Source: Orientallactaga sibirica (lineage: Eukaryota; Chordata; Mammalia; Rodentia; Dipodidae). From it: 64,000 bases of DNA. Both the position numbers and the translations under genes were made by a program. The stretch spans positions 15,204,501-15,268,500 of the forward strand of contig JAEOAD010000024.1 of assembly GCA_036365145.1 (NCBI GenBank), read 5' to 3'. Below the pieces are notes generated by a model. The model was given only the letters and a program-made list of their open reading frames with translations. It ran no database searches and was not told the DNA's origin. Below, piece by piece: positions 32,569 to 44,221 of this stretch (positions are counted from its first letter, which is position 1; every line of letters starts with the position of its first letter).

Positions 32569-35284
32569 GCCTTCATTTTGTAGCTTTAGAAATGCCATGC
32601 CTACTAGGGTGTTACTATGTTTTTTGATAAAGGATATATTTACATGATCTGTTTTGAAATAGTGGACTACTTTCAATATCTGCAAATCATAATCCAGAAA
32701 GCAGTCTTACCCCCAAGATGGCTTCATTTATTAGATTATTTTTAATGTACTGGCTCAAAAGGGATCCAATTTGAGCAGTTGAGTAGGAGGGAAAAGATAA
32801 GTGTTCCAACATTTTTACCATCTGTACCCTGTGTAATCCTTTTGCACACTGGCCACTCATCATCTGGCTCTTCGTTGGTACTAAGTGGGTCCTAGCTGAG
32901 CCCAGTAGATTTTTGGACTCACAGAAGAGTGATAAGAATGGATCGATGGCTGGAGAAAGTTGACTTAGCTGTCATTATGTATAGGTGGGATGTCCCATCC
33001 CAGCCTTCTGTTTGGGAGTGGTTGTCCATTTAGTTCCTCAAGCATCTAAAACCTAATTTAAAAAAAAAAATCACATTTTAAGGGTGTGTTGCCTGTAAGT
33101 CCACTGCAGCTATCTGTTTAGTAGTCACAAGTTTTGCTTATAAGATATGCAGAGTTCAGGATGAGCCTGCCCACAGGAAATCATTGCTTCCCCCCCCCCC
33201 TTTTCTCAAACATTCCAAGTTTGGAATAAATCTATTTAGATCTTAACAAATTGTGTAATGGACTTGTTGGTTCACCAAATGGAAGGTTCATGTGTGCATA
33301 TTCTTAAGATGCCCTTCCACATGCTCCTGAGACATGCATACATATATTGTCTTTTTAAAAGCCAGTGTCTCATTTACACTTGCTCAATCTAATGATGCGT
33401 TTGAATCCTTGTGACTAGTTTGTTCCTCATTTCACTCCTGGGGAAGGCAAATGAATGCAGAGATGTAATTCAGAGGGACTCAGAGTAGGGACAGCCAGGC
33501 TCCTCTGGCTCCTATCAGATGGCACCAATTGCTAGTGTGACAGCTTTTGCCAAGCAGGGCATTAATTTTAACCATAGAAACTTGGCAAGTCAGAGAATTC
33601 AGCTTGACACTGCAATTCAGCAGTGGGAACTATTAGTTTTGGATCTGATTTTAAGTGGTCTCAGAATACTGGTTACAAACAGAAAGGGCTTCCTGAAGCC
33701 AAGTCATATGGTGGCCTTGTGTTTCCTTATCAGCTTTCGGCCAGGCTACCTGGGACAGAGCGTGCGTTTCTCGGCTGTAGCCCGGCTCATCGTGCCAGAG
33801 GCTGTCTTCCAGCTCTGGGGTTTGTGGGTTTCATTTGCCTTCTTCTTTTATGTCTTTTCATTTCTGCTTTCTATGTCTTTATCCCCATACTAGTGCGTGT
33901 ACATTGTTAGAAAAGAAGGAAAAACGAAAGAGGAAAATGAGGAGAAGAAAATATAAGTAATTTGAAAAATACCGCCTCTTGTATATACATTCTGCACAGA
34001 GAGTCCCTCAACAACTTTAAGCTCATCATTTCAGAAGATGCAGTGTGCGCGCACACACACACATATGCATGTAAGCCCTACACAAAGAGAGAGGGGATTT
34101 TGCTTCACTTCCTGTTTTCTCCAAAGCAAAATCAGCCATGTCCTGCTTTATTCAGACAATATCCGCTTTAACTATGCTACCCTCTCCATCTTAGAAGCAG
34201 TGATCCACTCTTCCACAGGTTAACAAATTTATACTCACTTTAACACACTGGGAGTTCAGGCTGTTCTGGACCTCCCTACCTGCATGAGCCATAGCTTCTA
34301 GTGTCAAGGTTTATTAGATAATCTTAATTAACAAAATGAATGCTCATTATTATGCATGCATGCATGAGTGTGTGCATGTGTGTGCCCACGTGTGTAGGCA
34401 TTTGTGGAGATTTATAATTGTCAGCTTGTCCATGGCCCGTCATCCCAAAGGCCCATTTCTCTCTCTGTTCTTCTCATACAAAATTCTTGGCTGCATTCAG
34501 TATGTCTGCTCTGTTCTCCTCTTCCTAAGGTAAGGAAGGGTTCCTCTTAGCTGCCTTCATTGCTGGATTAATCAGGAGCTAGTCTCTAGAAGTACATGTT
34601 TGCTCTGATCTAGTGGTGAAAGACCTGAAGCTTTTTTTGTTTTTCTAAAAGGTTGAGAGTGGGAAAGGTTGAGGGTGGGAAAGGCTGGGTGGGTGTGGCA
34701 GAGAGTAGGAGTAGTAAGTTCACTGAGTTTTGTGGGGAAGAAAAGAAGTGGAGAGAGATGGTAGAAAGGGATATGACTAAAGTTATTTCGAATGTGGATA
34801 TGACAGGATGATGGATAGATTTGACACAAGAAATATCTAACCAGGAGTTTGTTTGTGATTTTTTTTCCTGAGCATATTTAGTTTGAAGAGTATGTGGGGC
34901 ATCTAAGAGATAATATCTCTTTGCCCAGACTAATTTATATGTTGAGATAAGAGTTGAGATCTAGCCTCAGATATTTGACTTGTGAATCATCACATATGTA
35001 AGCACATAACCTCTTGGGAGAACTTTGGCTCAGTCTATACTGGAATAAGATTGGCTATAAGACAATGATGTTAAGATTTGAAGGGAATCTTTCCTATTTT
35101 TTGGAGACTTTTTCCTCAGTACTAACAGTAAAAATCAAACATCAATATCTTGATAACATTGTTATTAAAGCCACTATGATACACCATGTCTGTAAATAGG
35201 CTCCAAGACGACTTTAGGATAAGGCGATTAGAGGTTAAACCAATCAATTACAGTTGTCATGCAAATATGTAATGTTCTCTGAAT
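32569..35284. other. long mostly unique stretch
   Basis: Contains an A run at 33060-33070, a C run at 33191-33200 and a GCATGCATGCATG/GTGTG patch at 34352-34400. The longest frames (124 codons at 33519-33893 with an overlapping 95-codon frame at 33623-33910) have hydrophobic tails but no recognised domain. I call no gene. Confidence 0.4.
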
Positions 35285-35512
35285 AGGAACTCTCAGCAGG
35301 GGAGGGGAAGGATTAAGGAGGCCCTACCTCTTCCTGAGGCTTTATAGATGGCTGATGGTTGCTGGGGGAGGAAGAGACATTTTCTTCAGTGGTATAGGCA
35401 TTAGTAAGTTGTTCATGCTCCGGTAAATAACTCCTTATCTATTCTCCTATAAACTATCCTAATTAACTCATTGGTCCACCAAAACCGAAAGAAAGAAAAT
35501 AAAAAGAAATAT
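35285..35512 (+). mobile_element. rodent L1 3' UTR-like fragment
   Basis: GGAGGCCCTACCTCTTCCTG, ATGGCTGATGGTTGCTGGGG and AACTCATTGGTCCACCAAAA, ending in an A-rich GAAAGAAAGAAAATAAAAAG tail, resemble old rodent L1 3' UTR sequence. 5'-truncated. Confidence 0.5.
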
Positions 35513-36598
35513 GTACTACTCAATACCAACGAATATGATTTTATGAAAGTGAAAATCTCCAACATGGTTTCTTTTCAAAGAAACCTTAAAATGCCTTTTT
35601 TCCCTAGCTACTGACAGTGAATTACAGCAGGGAAACAGGGCTACCAAAAAGAAGGCTGACTTGGTACTCAGGCTACAGTGACAGAGAGCTACGCAAGAGC
35701 CAGACTTTCCCACGGACCAGTACAAGAAGAAGCTGCTCACTGTGTAATGGAGCTGTGTGAATATTCACTCCTCAAAGATTCCTGAGCAGTACCCAATAGT
35801 GCCTCAGAAAAAGTAAAGTTCGAATACTTCATTGTATTTCATGGGTTCCATTGTCTTTTGAAAACTTAAGATTTCATCTTGAACTCTTGAAGACAACCTA
35901 GACAGCAGAGAATATCAATCACGATTTTGGAGTAATTCCCTGGCCTTTGTTCAGGGTCATTAGCATCAGTGCTGTGGAATTAATTGAGAAATGAAGCCAC
36001 GCGTATGACTTTGGGCAAGTTGAACTTCATCAGCGGAGTGTGGATGCTGCTGAACATAATCGCAGAACCTGAGGATGTATTAAGAGCACTGGGCACAGCA
36101 AAGTTATGAAGTGTTTGCAATTATTACCCCCAAACAACTTTTTTTAGGTAAATGCAAAAAACACCTATAGGAATTCGAGTTTCTCTTATCCACTTTTTAA
36201 TTCATTTTCCCTTGTTTGGGGGTTTGTTAAACCCCAAGATCTTTCCTAAGAAAATCATTTACTAGGAAAGATCTTTAATAAATTGCATCCTACTAGTTGA
36301 AAAAAATATATACTTCTAGTTTGAGATATACATTGAATGACCACTAATTTTTTCTAAATTTTAAATAATTCTCAGGTTAAAACAAATACAGATTCCGTTC
36401 TATGTGTGAATATGGTCATTCCCTAGATAAGTCAGAGAGCCAGTTTTCTGGGTGTTATCTGGAAGGACTTCAGGAATCTGAGGTTGGGTCATCGATTGGA
36501 CCATCATTACTGCATGCTTGGGATTTTTGGGCTACTCAGGCTAGCAACTTCCTTCTAGTGTATTACCCTAGTGGCAAATAGGCCTTCAGTTCTTTTCT
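35513..36598. other. unique DNA with a MIR-like patch
   Basis: GTATGACTTTGGGCAAGTTG at about 36004-36023, followed by TTAAGAGCACTGGGCACAGC, matches the MIR core text. Otherwise nothing is recognised. The 74-codon antisense frame at 35516-35740 has no domain. Confidence 0.45.
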
Positions 36599-36796
36599 GT
36601 TTTAAAAATATTTTATTTTATGTATTTACTGAGGGGGAGGCAGAGAATGGGAGCACCAGGGCTTCCAGCCACTGCAAACAAACTCCAGACGTGTGCACCC
36701 CTTGTACATCTGGCTTATGTGGGTCCTGAGGAATCAAACCTGGGTCCTTTGGCTTTGCAGGCAAATGCCTTAACCGCTAAGCCATCCCTCCAGCCC
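36599..36796 (-). mobile_element. DIP-like SINE, antisense
   Basis: TTTTAAAAATATTTTATTTT, GGGCTTCCAGCCACTGC, and head complement AACCGCTAAGCCATCCCTCC. The flanks TTCAGTTCTTTTCT and TCCAGTTCTTTCT are a likely duplication. Confidence 0.9.
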
Positions 36797-37997
36797 GGTC
36801 TCCAGTTCTTTCTATAAACGAGTTTCTACAAAGCCAGAAACTGGTTGGAAGTTAATCAGCAGGCATAAGCTGACTGCATAGGATGTGTTATCTTCCCATT
36901 TATTTTCTATTGTTATCTTTGGAATGTGAAATTCCTTTGATCTTGACATAGTTGTGCTATTTTTTGGCTCTTATTCATATTTTTTTTTCTCTGTAAATAT
37001 GCTGAGTTTTTCTCTCTAGAGGTTATCTTAGCCAGTTGGAGGGTAAATTTCCTAAGGACTTAGACTGAGAGAAAATTCACATAGAAATCTCTATACTTTA
37101 ATTAATTAAACAAACTTAGTGCATTCTAATGAAAATAATCATCTAGCACCTATTTCAGCAAAAAAAAAAAAAAAAAAAATTCTCCGATGACCTACTTGGA
37201 ACTAAGTCTAAAATAGTATGAGAAGTGACTTAATCTTCCAACACTGCTGCCGTCATCATCCCTGACATTGACCGGGGTTTCCAAGGAAGCTAGGGGAGAA
37301 ATCTGAGGTTTGTGAGACTAGGCATTTGGCCACTGAAATGTGTCACTTTTATTCCAACCCAAATATAAAAGAGAAAAGTTATCTAAAATATTATGTTTGA
37401 CACAGTGAACACAGCCTTGAACCAATATGAACACATAAAACTCGGTGACCACATAGAATACGGGATGAAATTCCTTTGCCTATTGCACAACTTTTCTAAC
37501 TTTCACATGGACAGAGAAATGCTTGTGCTCTCTCTATATATCATTTCTAATAAAACTGAGAGGCAGATGAATCCAAGACACATGGGGACTGGATGGCACC
37601 ATGGGGTAGAAGCATGGAAGGTGAGGAAGGGCTTAGCTGAGGTTGAAGTCTGTCAATAGAGGTGAAGGGCTGGGATAAATTGTAAGGATAACTTTTTTCA
37701 TCAGATTGAAGGGACATTATATTAATGAGAAAAAACTGTCACGTACTGACTCTGTCAGTGGTACTTAGCAGCTTCCAAGTGTGGTAAGAAAGGTGGCCTT
37801 TCAGCTGACTTGTTAGTAGTATTTGATTTTAAGATGGTAATATATACGTTTATGAATATGACAACTTAAATTAAATTGTCATGCTAAAGATCTTTCAGTC
37901 TTCTATTGACTTTTGCTTTTTATTTCTGATCATAATCTATTTCATTAACCCATATTGTACATTAACCCATATTGTTTTATATAATATATATATATAT
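36797..37997. other. unique DNA, poly-A at 37160-37179
   Basis: No recognised repeat. The 88-codon frame at 37393-37659 shows no domain. Confidence 0.35.
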
Positions 37998-38143
37998 GGT
38001 TTTTCAAGTTAGGGTCTTGCTCTAGCCCAGGCTGAACTTGGAATTTATTATATAGTCTCAGGGTGGTCTTGACATTACAGTGATTCTCCTACCTCTGATC
38101 CCTGAGTTTTGGGATTAAAGGTGTGTGCCACAACTCTTGGCAA
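37998..38143 (-). mobile_element. B1 SINE, antisense, diverged
   Basis: GGTTTTTCAAGTTAGGGTC, TATAGTCTCAGGGTGGTC, GGGATTAAAGGTGTGTGCC. A (TA)n run precedes it at 37980-37996. Confidence 0.85.
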
Positions 38144-38316
38144 GATTTTACCACTGTACCCAATCATGACAAAATCTAGGCTGTTATTGTCAAGAAGAAA
38201 TGTCTCAATTTTTTTCATTACTTATTCAATCAATATAGGTCCCTTCTTATTTTAGAATGCATTAAAAGTCCACAAGAGCTACTTTGTAGAGCATTATTTA
38301 TAATATAATCTACACA

Positions 38317-38464
38317 GCTGGGCATGGTGGTGCATGGCTTTAATCCCAGCACTTGGGAGGCAGAGGTAGAAGGATCACCATGAGTTCGAGGCCACCCTGA
38401 GACTAAATAGTGAATTCCAGGTCAGACTGAACTAGAGTGAAACTCTCCCTTAAAAAAAAAAAAA
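38317..38464 (+). mobile_element. B1 SINE, sense
   Basis: GCTGGGCATGGTGGTGCATG, AGCACTTGGGAGGCAGAGG, GAGTTCGAGGCCACCC, then a poly-A tail. Confidence 0.92.
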
Positions 38465-39183
38465 GTACAGTAATTATAGTTTATATTTTTAGGAGTGATA
38501 GCTGTGAATACATGGTTCTCTTCATTATGAAAATATTGGCTTTACCTACAGGTTATGGACTTCTAGAATATTTTAAAATAGCATTAAACAATGGACTCAT
38601 TGAAGTTCAAACAATTACCTCAGGCTCCCATTCCCCATATTCCAGACAACCACTGTTGAGTGGCCCATTTGTCTCTAGCACAGCTGGAATTTTCCTTCTT
38701 CTCCTTTCTCCCCTTCATTTTGTGTTTGCATTCACCCACAGGAAATTGAGTAATCTATACAAATTATCCCCTCCCTTCATCCACTGATCCAAGGGATATG
38801 AGCTGCATTGCTAATTTTCTAACAAGCAAAAGGAATAGTGTGAACTCTTGAATGAGAACAAGCGGGTGTACAGTCAGAGTTGAAAATGTAAGCCACACAG
38901 CGCACTTCTTGTAGATAGCCATACCCACTATGCATGAGACTACAGATACCAAAAGAAAAGAAAACAAAACAAAATACCATGAACACATTGACAGTCTGCA
39001 TTCCTCAGGACGGAAATCGAAGGTTGCATATAGTATATTGCAGAAAGAGGATCCATCAGTCCTCAGATCAACTGATGGCCTGTTCGTTTTCCATATCGCT
39101 AGGGCAGATTCTTAATGACTATTGCCCTTTTTGCTTTTTTTTCCTCTTTGTTTATTTAATTTGAGGTAAGCCCAATAGACTGT
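38465..39183. other. unclassified DNA
   Basis: 38620-38770 (CCAGACAACCACTGTTGAG) faintly recalls old L1M-type text, but this is not secure. Overlapping frames at 38764-39164 show no domain. Confidence 0.3.
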
Positions 39184-39222
39184 CTTTTTTTTTTTAATGT
39201 GAGAGAGTGATAGTGAGTGAAT

Positions 39223-39259
<37 letters not shown>

Positions 39260-39444
39260 GGCATGCCAGGCCTCCAGCCGGTGTAATAGCCCTCCAGACG
39301 TGTGCACCACCTTGTGCATGTGTTTGACCTTGCGTGTTTGTGTCACCTTGTATGTTTGGCTTACACACGGGATCTGAAGAGTTGAACATGGGTCCTTCAG
39401 CTTCACAGGCAAGCATCTTAACTGCTAAGCCATCTCTCCAGCCC
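39184..39444 (-). mobile_element. DIP-like SINE, antisense, longest internal form
   Basis: GA run, GGCATGCCAGGCCTCCAGCC, then a repeated internal motif (CACCTTGTGCATG, ACCTTGCGTGTTTG, CACCTTGTATGTTTGG) and head complement AACTGCTAAGCCATCTCTCC. The internal triplication fits a full-length DIP; many other copies here lack part of it. Confidence 0.9.
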
Positions 39445-39507
39445 CTTTTTAATCTGACTGTTATCTTTTAAACCAGCACAAAAAAGTTTAACTACCTCAA
39501 ACTCCGG

Positions 39508-39850
39508 TGAGGTGGTTTGAATTAGTTGTGTACCATGCACTCGTGTTTTCTGAGTGGATGGTTTTCAGGTGGTGGCAGTTTTGGAGGTATCACCTTCCCG
39601 GAAGAGAAGTGTTGCGGGGGCAAGCTTAGGGGTGTTATAGCTAGCTCCTACATGCCAGAGATAGCTGACTCTCCTACTGTTGTTTGCCACCTGCCGTAGC
39701 AAGGAGGTGATGTCCGGCCTCTGCTTGACCATCTTGCCCTTGCCATCATGGAGCTTCCCCTCAAGACTGTAAAGCCAAATAAAAGCTTTCCTCCCATCAG
39801 CTGCTTTTGGTCAGGTGCTTTATCCTAGCAATGAGAAGGAGACTACAACA
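39508..39850 (+). mobile_element. solo LTR, MaLR-like
   Basis: 343 bp from TGAGGTGGTTTGAATTAG to GACTACAACA. Contains CTTCCCCTCAAGACTGTAAAGCC and AAATAAAAGCTTTCC. Same family as 62774-63100 (shared CTCAAGACTRTAARGCC text). No clear 5 bp duplication. Confidence 0.7.
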
Positions 39851-40007
39851 TAGGGTGACAAAAAGAAAAATCCAAGTCCCCTGATGTTGTCCACCTATGG
39901 AGCGAGCTGTTATACATTTTAAGTATGTTTCTACTAAGAAAGTGAATTATAATTATCTTTAAAAAGGTTTGACTTATAAATGAATTAAACCTGTGTGTGT
40001 ATGTGTG

Positions 40008-40097
40008 TGTGTGTGTGTGTGTTCCTGAGGACTGAATGCAAAACCTTTGCATTCTTAGATGAGAACTCCACCATGGAGCTACACCCAACCCCTGAGT
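40008..40097 (-). mobile_element. ID-like fragment, antisense, with GT run
   Basis: (GT)n at 39993-40021, then GGACTGAATGCAAAACC, TGCATTCTTAGATGAGAAC, CACCATGGAGCTACACCC, the complement of an ID-type head. Confidence 0.55.
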
Positions 40098-40121
40098 TAG
40101 ATGATGATTATTATTATTAAT

Positions 40122-40235
40122 AATTTTTTTTTGGAGAGAAGAACTCATTATGTAGTATAGGCTGATATTGAACTTGAGACCTCTCTGCCTTAGCTTTCCA
40201 AATGCTGTAATTATAAGAGTGAAATACTGCGTGGG
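40122..40235 (-). mobile_element. old B1-like fragment, antisense
   Basis: GGAGAGAAGAACTCATTATGT, TAGTATAGGCTGATATTGAAC, TTTCCAAATGCTGTAATTAT: a diverged B1 complement. Confidence 0.5.
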
Positions 40236-40302
40236 TGAAGAATTTTCAGAATAAATAAAAAGAATGTACTTGCAAGTTTAAATTTATATGTTAACTCTAT
40301 TT

Positions 40303-40449
40303 TTTTTTTCCGAGGTAAGGTCTCACTCTGGCCCAGGCTGACCTGGAGTTCACTATGTAGTAGTCTCAGGGTGGCCTCAAACTCGAGGCGATCCTCCTAC
40401 CTCTGCTTCCTGAGTGTTGGGATTAAAGGCATGTGCCACCACGCCCGGC
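40303..40449 (-). mobile_element. B1 SINE, antisense
   Basis: AGGTAAGGTCTCACTCTGGCC, a short TAG duplication (TATGTAGTAGTCTC), CCACCACGCCCGGC end. Close to consensus and so fairly young. Confidence 0.93.
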
Positions 40450-40889
40450 AACTCTATTTTTTATATCATTAATGCTCACAAATTAAAGATCATTGTCTGG
40501 TGGGGTGAAGGTGTGGAGCATTGACATCACATTTTTACATTAATAATGTGAATGTGCAAAGTTCAGTTAGTAGAATCTACACATTGAAGAAATTAATTCT
40601 TTCTTATGAGATCTGTTTAAACTCTGTCTTTGAAATCTTGATAGAAAACTGACTCTCAAACACAATAACATGACCTTGTAACCACAGGCAATTCAGAATG
40701 CTATGATGTGCTGTTTTAAGGATTTGAACTTTTGGTGGTGGATCTATAACTAATTATGCATAATTAAAGAAAAAACAGTTCTACAAAATTTAAAGCACAT
40801 GTCAAAAAAACAAACCCATATTTTTGGAAGAGAATTTTTCAGTATTAAAATTCTTGGAGTTGCATGAAAATAAAAAGCTATTGTGCACA
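40450..40889. other. unique DNA
   Basis: No recognised element. Confidence 0.3.
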
Positions 40890-41621
40890 TAAGCAAATCA
40901 TCAACAGAGTCAATGGACAACCTACTGAACGGGAAAAAATCTTTATGGTAATACCTCCAACAAAGTTTTAATATCTAGAATCCACAAAGAACTAAAAAAC
41001 CTAAACAATAAAAAATTAAGCACTCCTCTCAAAAAATGGGGCAGGGAATTAAACAGGGAGTTCTCAAAGGACAAAATACAAATGGCCATTAAACACCTAA
41101 AAAGATGTTCTACATCCGTACTTATCAGGGAAATGCAAATTAAAATGATTATGAGATTCCATCTCACTCCAGTCAGAATGGCAACCATCAACAAATCAAA
41201 AGATGGGACTGGAGAGATGGCTTAGTGGTTAAGGCACTTGCCTGTGAAACCTAAGGACCCAAGTTTGATTCCCCAGTACCCATGTAAGCCAGATGCTCAG
41301 GGTAGCACATGTGTCTGGAGTTCATTTGCACTGGCTGAAGGCCTTGGCATGCCTATTCTCTCTCTCTCTCAAATAAATAAATAAATAATAAAATATTTTT
41401 AAAAATCAAATGACAGCACATACTGGCAGTGATGTCGAGAGAGAGAAAGCCTCATCCACTGCTGGTGGGAGTGCAAACTCATACAGCCACTGTGGAAATC
41501 AGTATGGAGACTCCTCAAAAGGCTGAAAATAGAACTGCCATTGGATCCAGCCACACCTCTTTTGGGCATATACCCTGAAGGTTCTACTATATACTTCAAA
41601 AATACTTGCTCAACCATTTAT
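40890..41621 (+). pseudogene. L1 ORF2 C-terminal fragment, split by a DIP
   Basis: Sense-strand L1 text: ATCTAGAATCCACAAAGAACT, GGGAAATGCAAATTAAAATG, GATTCCATCTCACTCCAGTC, CTGGTGGGAGTGCAAACTC, and a frame encoding PATPLLGIYPEG, the conserved ORF2p C-terminal motif. A DIP occupies 41205-41402. Truncated at both ends and by the next DIP at 41622; no reverse transcriptase or endonuclease domain remains. Not functional. Confidence 0.88.
41205..41402 (+). mobile_element. DIP-like SINE inside the L1 fragment
   Basis: GGACTGGAGAGATGGCTTAG, B-box AGTTTGATTCCCC, (AAAT)n tail. The flanks AAATCAAAAGA and AAATCAAATGA are the duplicated L1 target. Confidence 0.92.
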
Positions 41622-41863
41622 TTTTTATTTTTTATTTTTGGAGAGAGACACAGAAAGAGACAGAGAGAGAGGGAGAGGGAGACAGATAGAGAATGGGCAC
41701 ACCAGCAGACTCTCAGCTGCTGTGAACGAAATCCAGATACATGCGACCCCTTGTGGGCAAGTGTGGCATTGCGCACCCATCTCTATCTGTCTTCCTCACC
41801 CTCTCTCTCTGTCTCGCACCCATCTCTATCTGTCTTCCTCTCCCTCTCTCTCTGTCTCTTTCC
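41622..41863 (-). mobile_element. DIP-like SINE, antisense, long variant, head missing
   Basis: TTTTATTTTTGGAGAGAGAC, CAGCAGACTCTCAGCTGCTG, TTGTGGGCAAGTGTGGCATTG, then CT-rich text with the head complement lost. CACCCATCTCTATCTGTCTTC occurs twice in tandem, a local ~50 bp duplication. Confidence 0.78.
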
Positions 41864-41905
<42 letters not shown>

Positions 41906-41906
41906 A
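41864..41906. repeat. (CAA)n microsatellite
   Basis: About 14 CAA units. It gives Asn, Gln or Thr runs in the overlapping open frames. Confidence 0.95.
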
Positions 41907-41909
41907 AAC

Positions 41910-42035
41910 AACTCAGGTTTATGTTTCACTAGTTGCGTGAGCTTGGGCTAGTTACTTAACCTGAAAAAAAAAATTAAGTTTCTGCATTTGTAAAATGGCA
42001 AAAGTAAGCCAAGGTGCATGGGGGAATTGTGTGTA
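41910..42035 (+). repeat. MIR-like old SINE
   Basis: ACTAGTTGCGTGAGCTTGGG, TAGTTACTTAACCTG, and CTGCATTTGTAAAATGGCAA match the MIR core in order. Confidence 0.7.
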
Positions 42036-42116
42036 AGTTTGCCTCAGTGATATATTTCAGGTCATGGACGCCTGTGGCCCAGTTGGTGCCTTGGCTTTCC
42101 ATAACAAGTTATTTCT

Positions 42117-42446
42117 GCTGGGTGCGGTGGTGCACGCCTTTAATCCCAGTACTTGGGAGGCAGAGGTAGGAGGATCACCATGAGTTTGAGGCCACCCTGA
42201 GACTACATAGTGAGTTCCAGGTCACCCTGAGCTAGAGTGAGACCTTACCTCGAACCCCTCCCCCCCCCAAAAAAAAAGCCAGGCATGGTGGCGCACGCCT
42301 TTAATTCTAGCACTCGGGAGGCAGAGGTAGGAGGATAGACATGAGTTCGAGGCCACCCTGAGAGACTACATAGTTGATTCAGGTCAGCCTGGGCTAGAGT
42401 GAGACCCTACCTCGAAAAACAAAAAAAAAAAAAAAAAGTTATTAAG
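42117..42446 (+). mobile_element. two B1 SINEs in tandem within one target duplication
   Basis: First B1 at 42117-42274 (GCTGGGTGCGGTGGTGCACG to TACCTCGAACCCC). Second at 42279-42437 (GCCAGGCATGGTGGCGCACG to TACCTCGAAAAAC plus poly-A). The only obvious target duplication, AAGTTATTTCT, flanks the pair (42106-42116 and 42447-42457). Confidence 0.9.
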
Positions 42447-42457
42447 AAGTTATTTCT

Positions 42458-42814
42458 GTGGGTCTCCATATCTGAGATCCAGCACTTCCTTGGGGTGCCA
42501 CTAAGTGCCCATGTTTCCTCCAAGCCTTAGCCGTCTGAGAGCCCACACAATTCTTAGTCTATTTTGACCTGATTTTTGTACAGCTCTCTGCACACAGTGA
42601 GGCCAATCACCCAACCAAGGTTTATAGAAAAGGACGCTCAAAGCATGTGGTGCTTCAGCCTGCACAGGATCTGCACTCTTGGTGGGGTTGGTGAGCCCCC
42701 AGCAGCACTCAAGATTGATGTTCACCTTCCGTCTTGAGCCATACAATGTTGCTCAGCCTGTGATTGCCTTTCTTGGACTCCTGGCCTTTTGGAAAACTTG
42801 AAGTGATTCTTTTT
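42458..42814. other. unique DNA
   Basis: Short stretch with no recognised element. The 81-codon antisense frame at 42501-42746 has no domain. Confidence 0.3.
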
Positions 42815-42845
42815 AATTTAATTTGTAAGTATTTATTTATATGTA

Positions 42846-42923
<78 letters not shown>

Positions 42924-43064
42924 AGTTCCAGGGCCTCCTGTCTCTGCAAATAAGCTTATGCCACTTTGTGCATCTGGTTTACATGGATAGCTTGGGAATT
43001 GAACTTGGAGTGGGGCACTCTTTGAAAGTAAGCCCCTTTAACCGTTGAGTCATATTCCTAACCC
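42815..43064 (-). mobile_element. DIP-like SINE, antisense, with (TC)n(TG)n
   Basis: TTTATTTATATGTATGCATC, a TC run at 42851-42888 turning into TG (42889-42921), AGGGCCTCCTGTCTCTGC, and degenerate head complement ACCGTTGAGTCATATTCC. The usual GA tract is replaced by TC/TG. Confidence 0.75.
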
Positions 43065-43108
43065 TCAAGGGCTGACTCTTATATAAATCATTATTTTAAA
43101 AAATCATG

Positions 43109-43296
43109 AGGGCTGGAGATATGGCTTAGCAGTGCTTGCCTTTGAAGCCTAAGGACGCAGGTTTGATTCCCCAGTACCAACATATGCCAGATGAGCAAGG
43201 TGATGCATTGCCTCTGGAGTGGCTAGAGGTCGTGGCGCTCCCATTTTCTCTCCCTGTCCCCGCTTTCTCTAATGAATAACTAAATAAAATATTTTT
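43109..43296 (+). mobile_element. DIP-like SINE, sense
   Basis: GGGCTGGAGATATGGCTTAGC with a short deletion in the head, B-box GGTTTGATTCCCC, AATGAATAACTAAATAAAAT tail. Flanking AAAAATCATGA on both sides. Confidence 0.92.
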
Positions 43297-43347
43297 AAAA
43301 ATCATGACTTAATCTATAATGCTGCTAGTTGTTGCATCTTGACTTTT

Positions 43348-43558
43348 TTTTTATATTTTATTTTATTTATTTGAGAGAAAGAGGGAGAGAGAGAAAGAGA
43401 GAGATTGAATGGGCGCCCCAGGTCACTCAGCCATTGCAAATGAACTCCAGACTGCATGCACCCCCTTGTGCATATGGCTTAAGTGGGTCCTGGAGAATTG
43501 AACCTGGGTCTTTTGGTTTTGCAGGCAAATGCCTTAACCGCTAAGCCATATCTCCAGC
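43348..43558 (-). mobile_element. DIP-like SINE, antisense
   Basis: TATTTTATTTTATTTATTTG, GGTCACTCAGCCATTGC, head complement AACCGCTAAGCCATATCTCC. The flanks CATCTTGACTTTT and CATCTTGGCTGTTTT are a likely duplication. Confidence 0.9.
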
Positions 43559-43878
43559 CCATCTTGGCTGTTTTTAATAGCATCTTTGAGCTTCCACATT
43601 TAACTCTGAGTCAAATTGATTCCTCCGTGTCTTGAAGTCCAATCTTTGGGTCTTCTGCCAGACCCCACATTTACCACAGTGAGTTGACTTGTGACTAAGT
43701 GGTTCAATACCAACATCTGAAATGAATCAGCCACTAGGCCAGCTTGAGGAAAACTTTTCAGTAGAGCAATGCTTCACGCTCCACAATCACCTCCATCAGG
43801 ATTGTGGTTGGAGAGAATACTGAAATCAGACAGCATACCTTTGAAGGGGTCAACTACATGAGCAGATCCATGTAATAG

Positions 43879-43927
43879 ATTTTTAAATAATTTTTAATTT
43901 TATTTTATTTATGTATTTAAGAGAGAC

Positions 43928-43969
<42 letters not shown>

Positions 43970-44211
43970 AGAGGCAGGGAGGGAGGGAGAGAGAGACAGA
44001 AAGAGAGAGAGAGAGTAAGAGGCAGGGAGGGAGGGAGAGAGAGAGAAAGAGAATATGGGTGCATCAAGGCCTCCAGCCACTTCAAACAAACTCCAGATGC
44101 ATGTGCCACTTTGTGCATCTGGCTTAGGTGGGTACCAGGGAATTGAGCCTTGAACTGGGGTCTTTAGGCTTCCCAGGCAAGCACTTAACCACTAAGTCAT
44201 CTCTCCAACCC
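43879..44211 (-). mobile_element. DIP-like SINE, antisense, expanded GA region
   Basis: ATTTTATTTTATTTATGTAT, then GA repeats with AAGAGGCAGGGAGGGAGGGA occurring twice (~60 bp duplication), then AGGCCTCCAGCCACTTC and head complement ACCACTAAGTCATCTCTCC. Target duplication CCATGTAATA at 43868-43877 and 44212-44221. Confidence 0.9.
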
Positions 44212-44221
44212 CCATGTAATA

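Noticed and set aside
33519..33910. 124- and 95-codon overlapping frames in repeat-poor DNA
   Set aside because: No family recognised; hydrophobic C-terminus only. Two frames open at once over the same bases suggests low stop density rather than coding.
43883..44118. Ser/Leu-rich antisense frames
   Set aside because: Translations of the GA tract in an antisense DIP.
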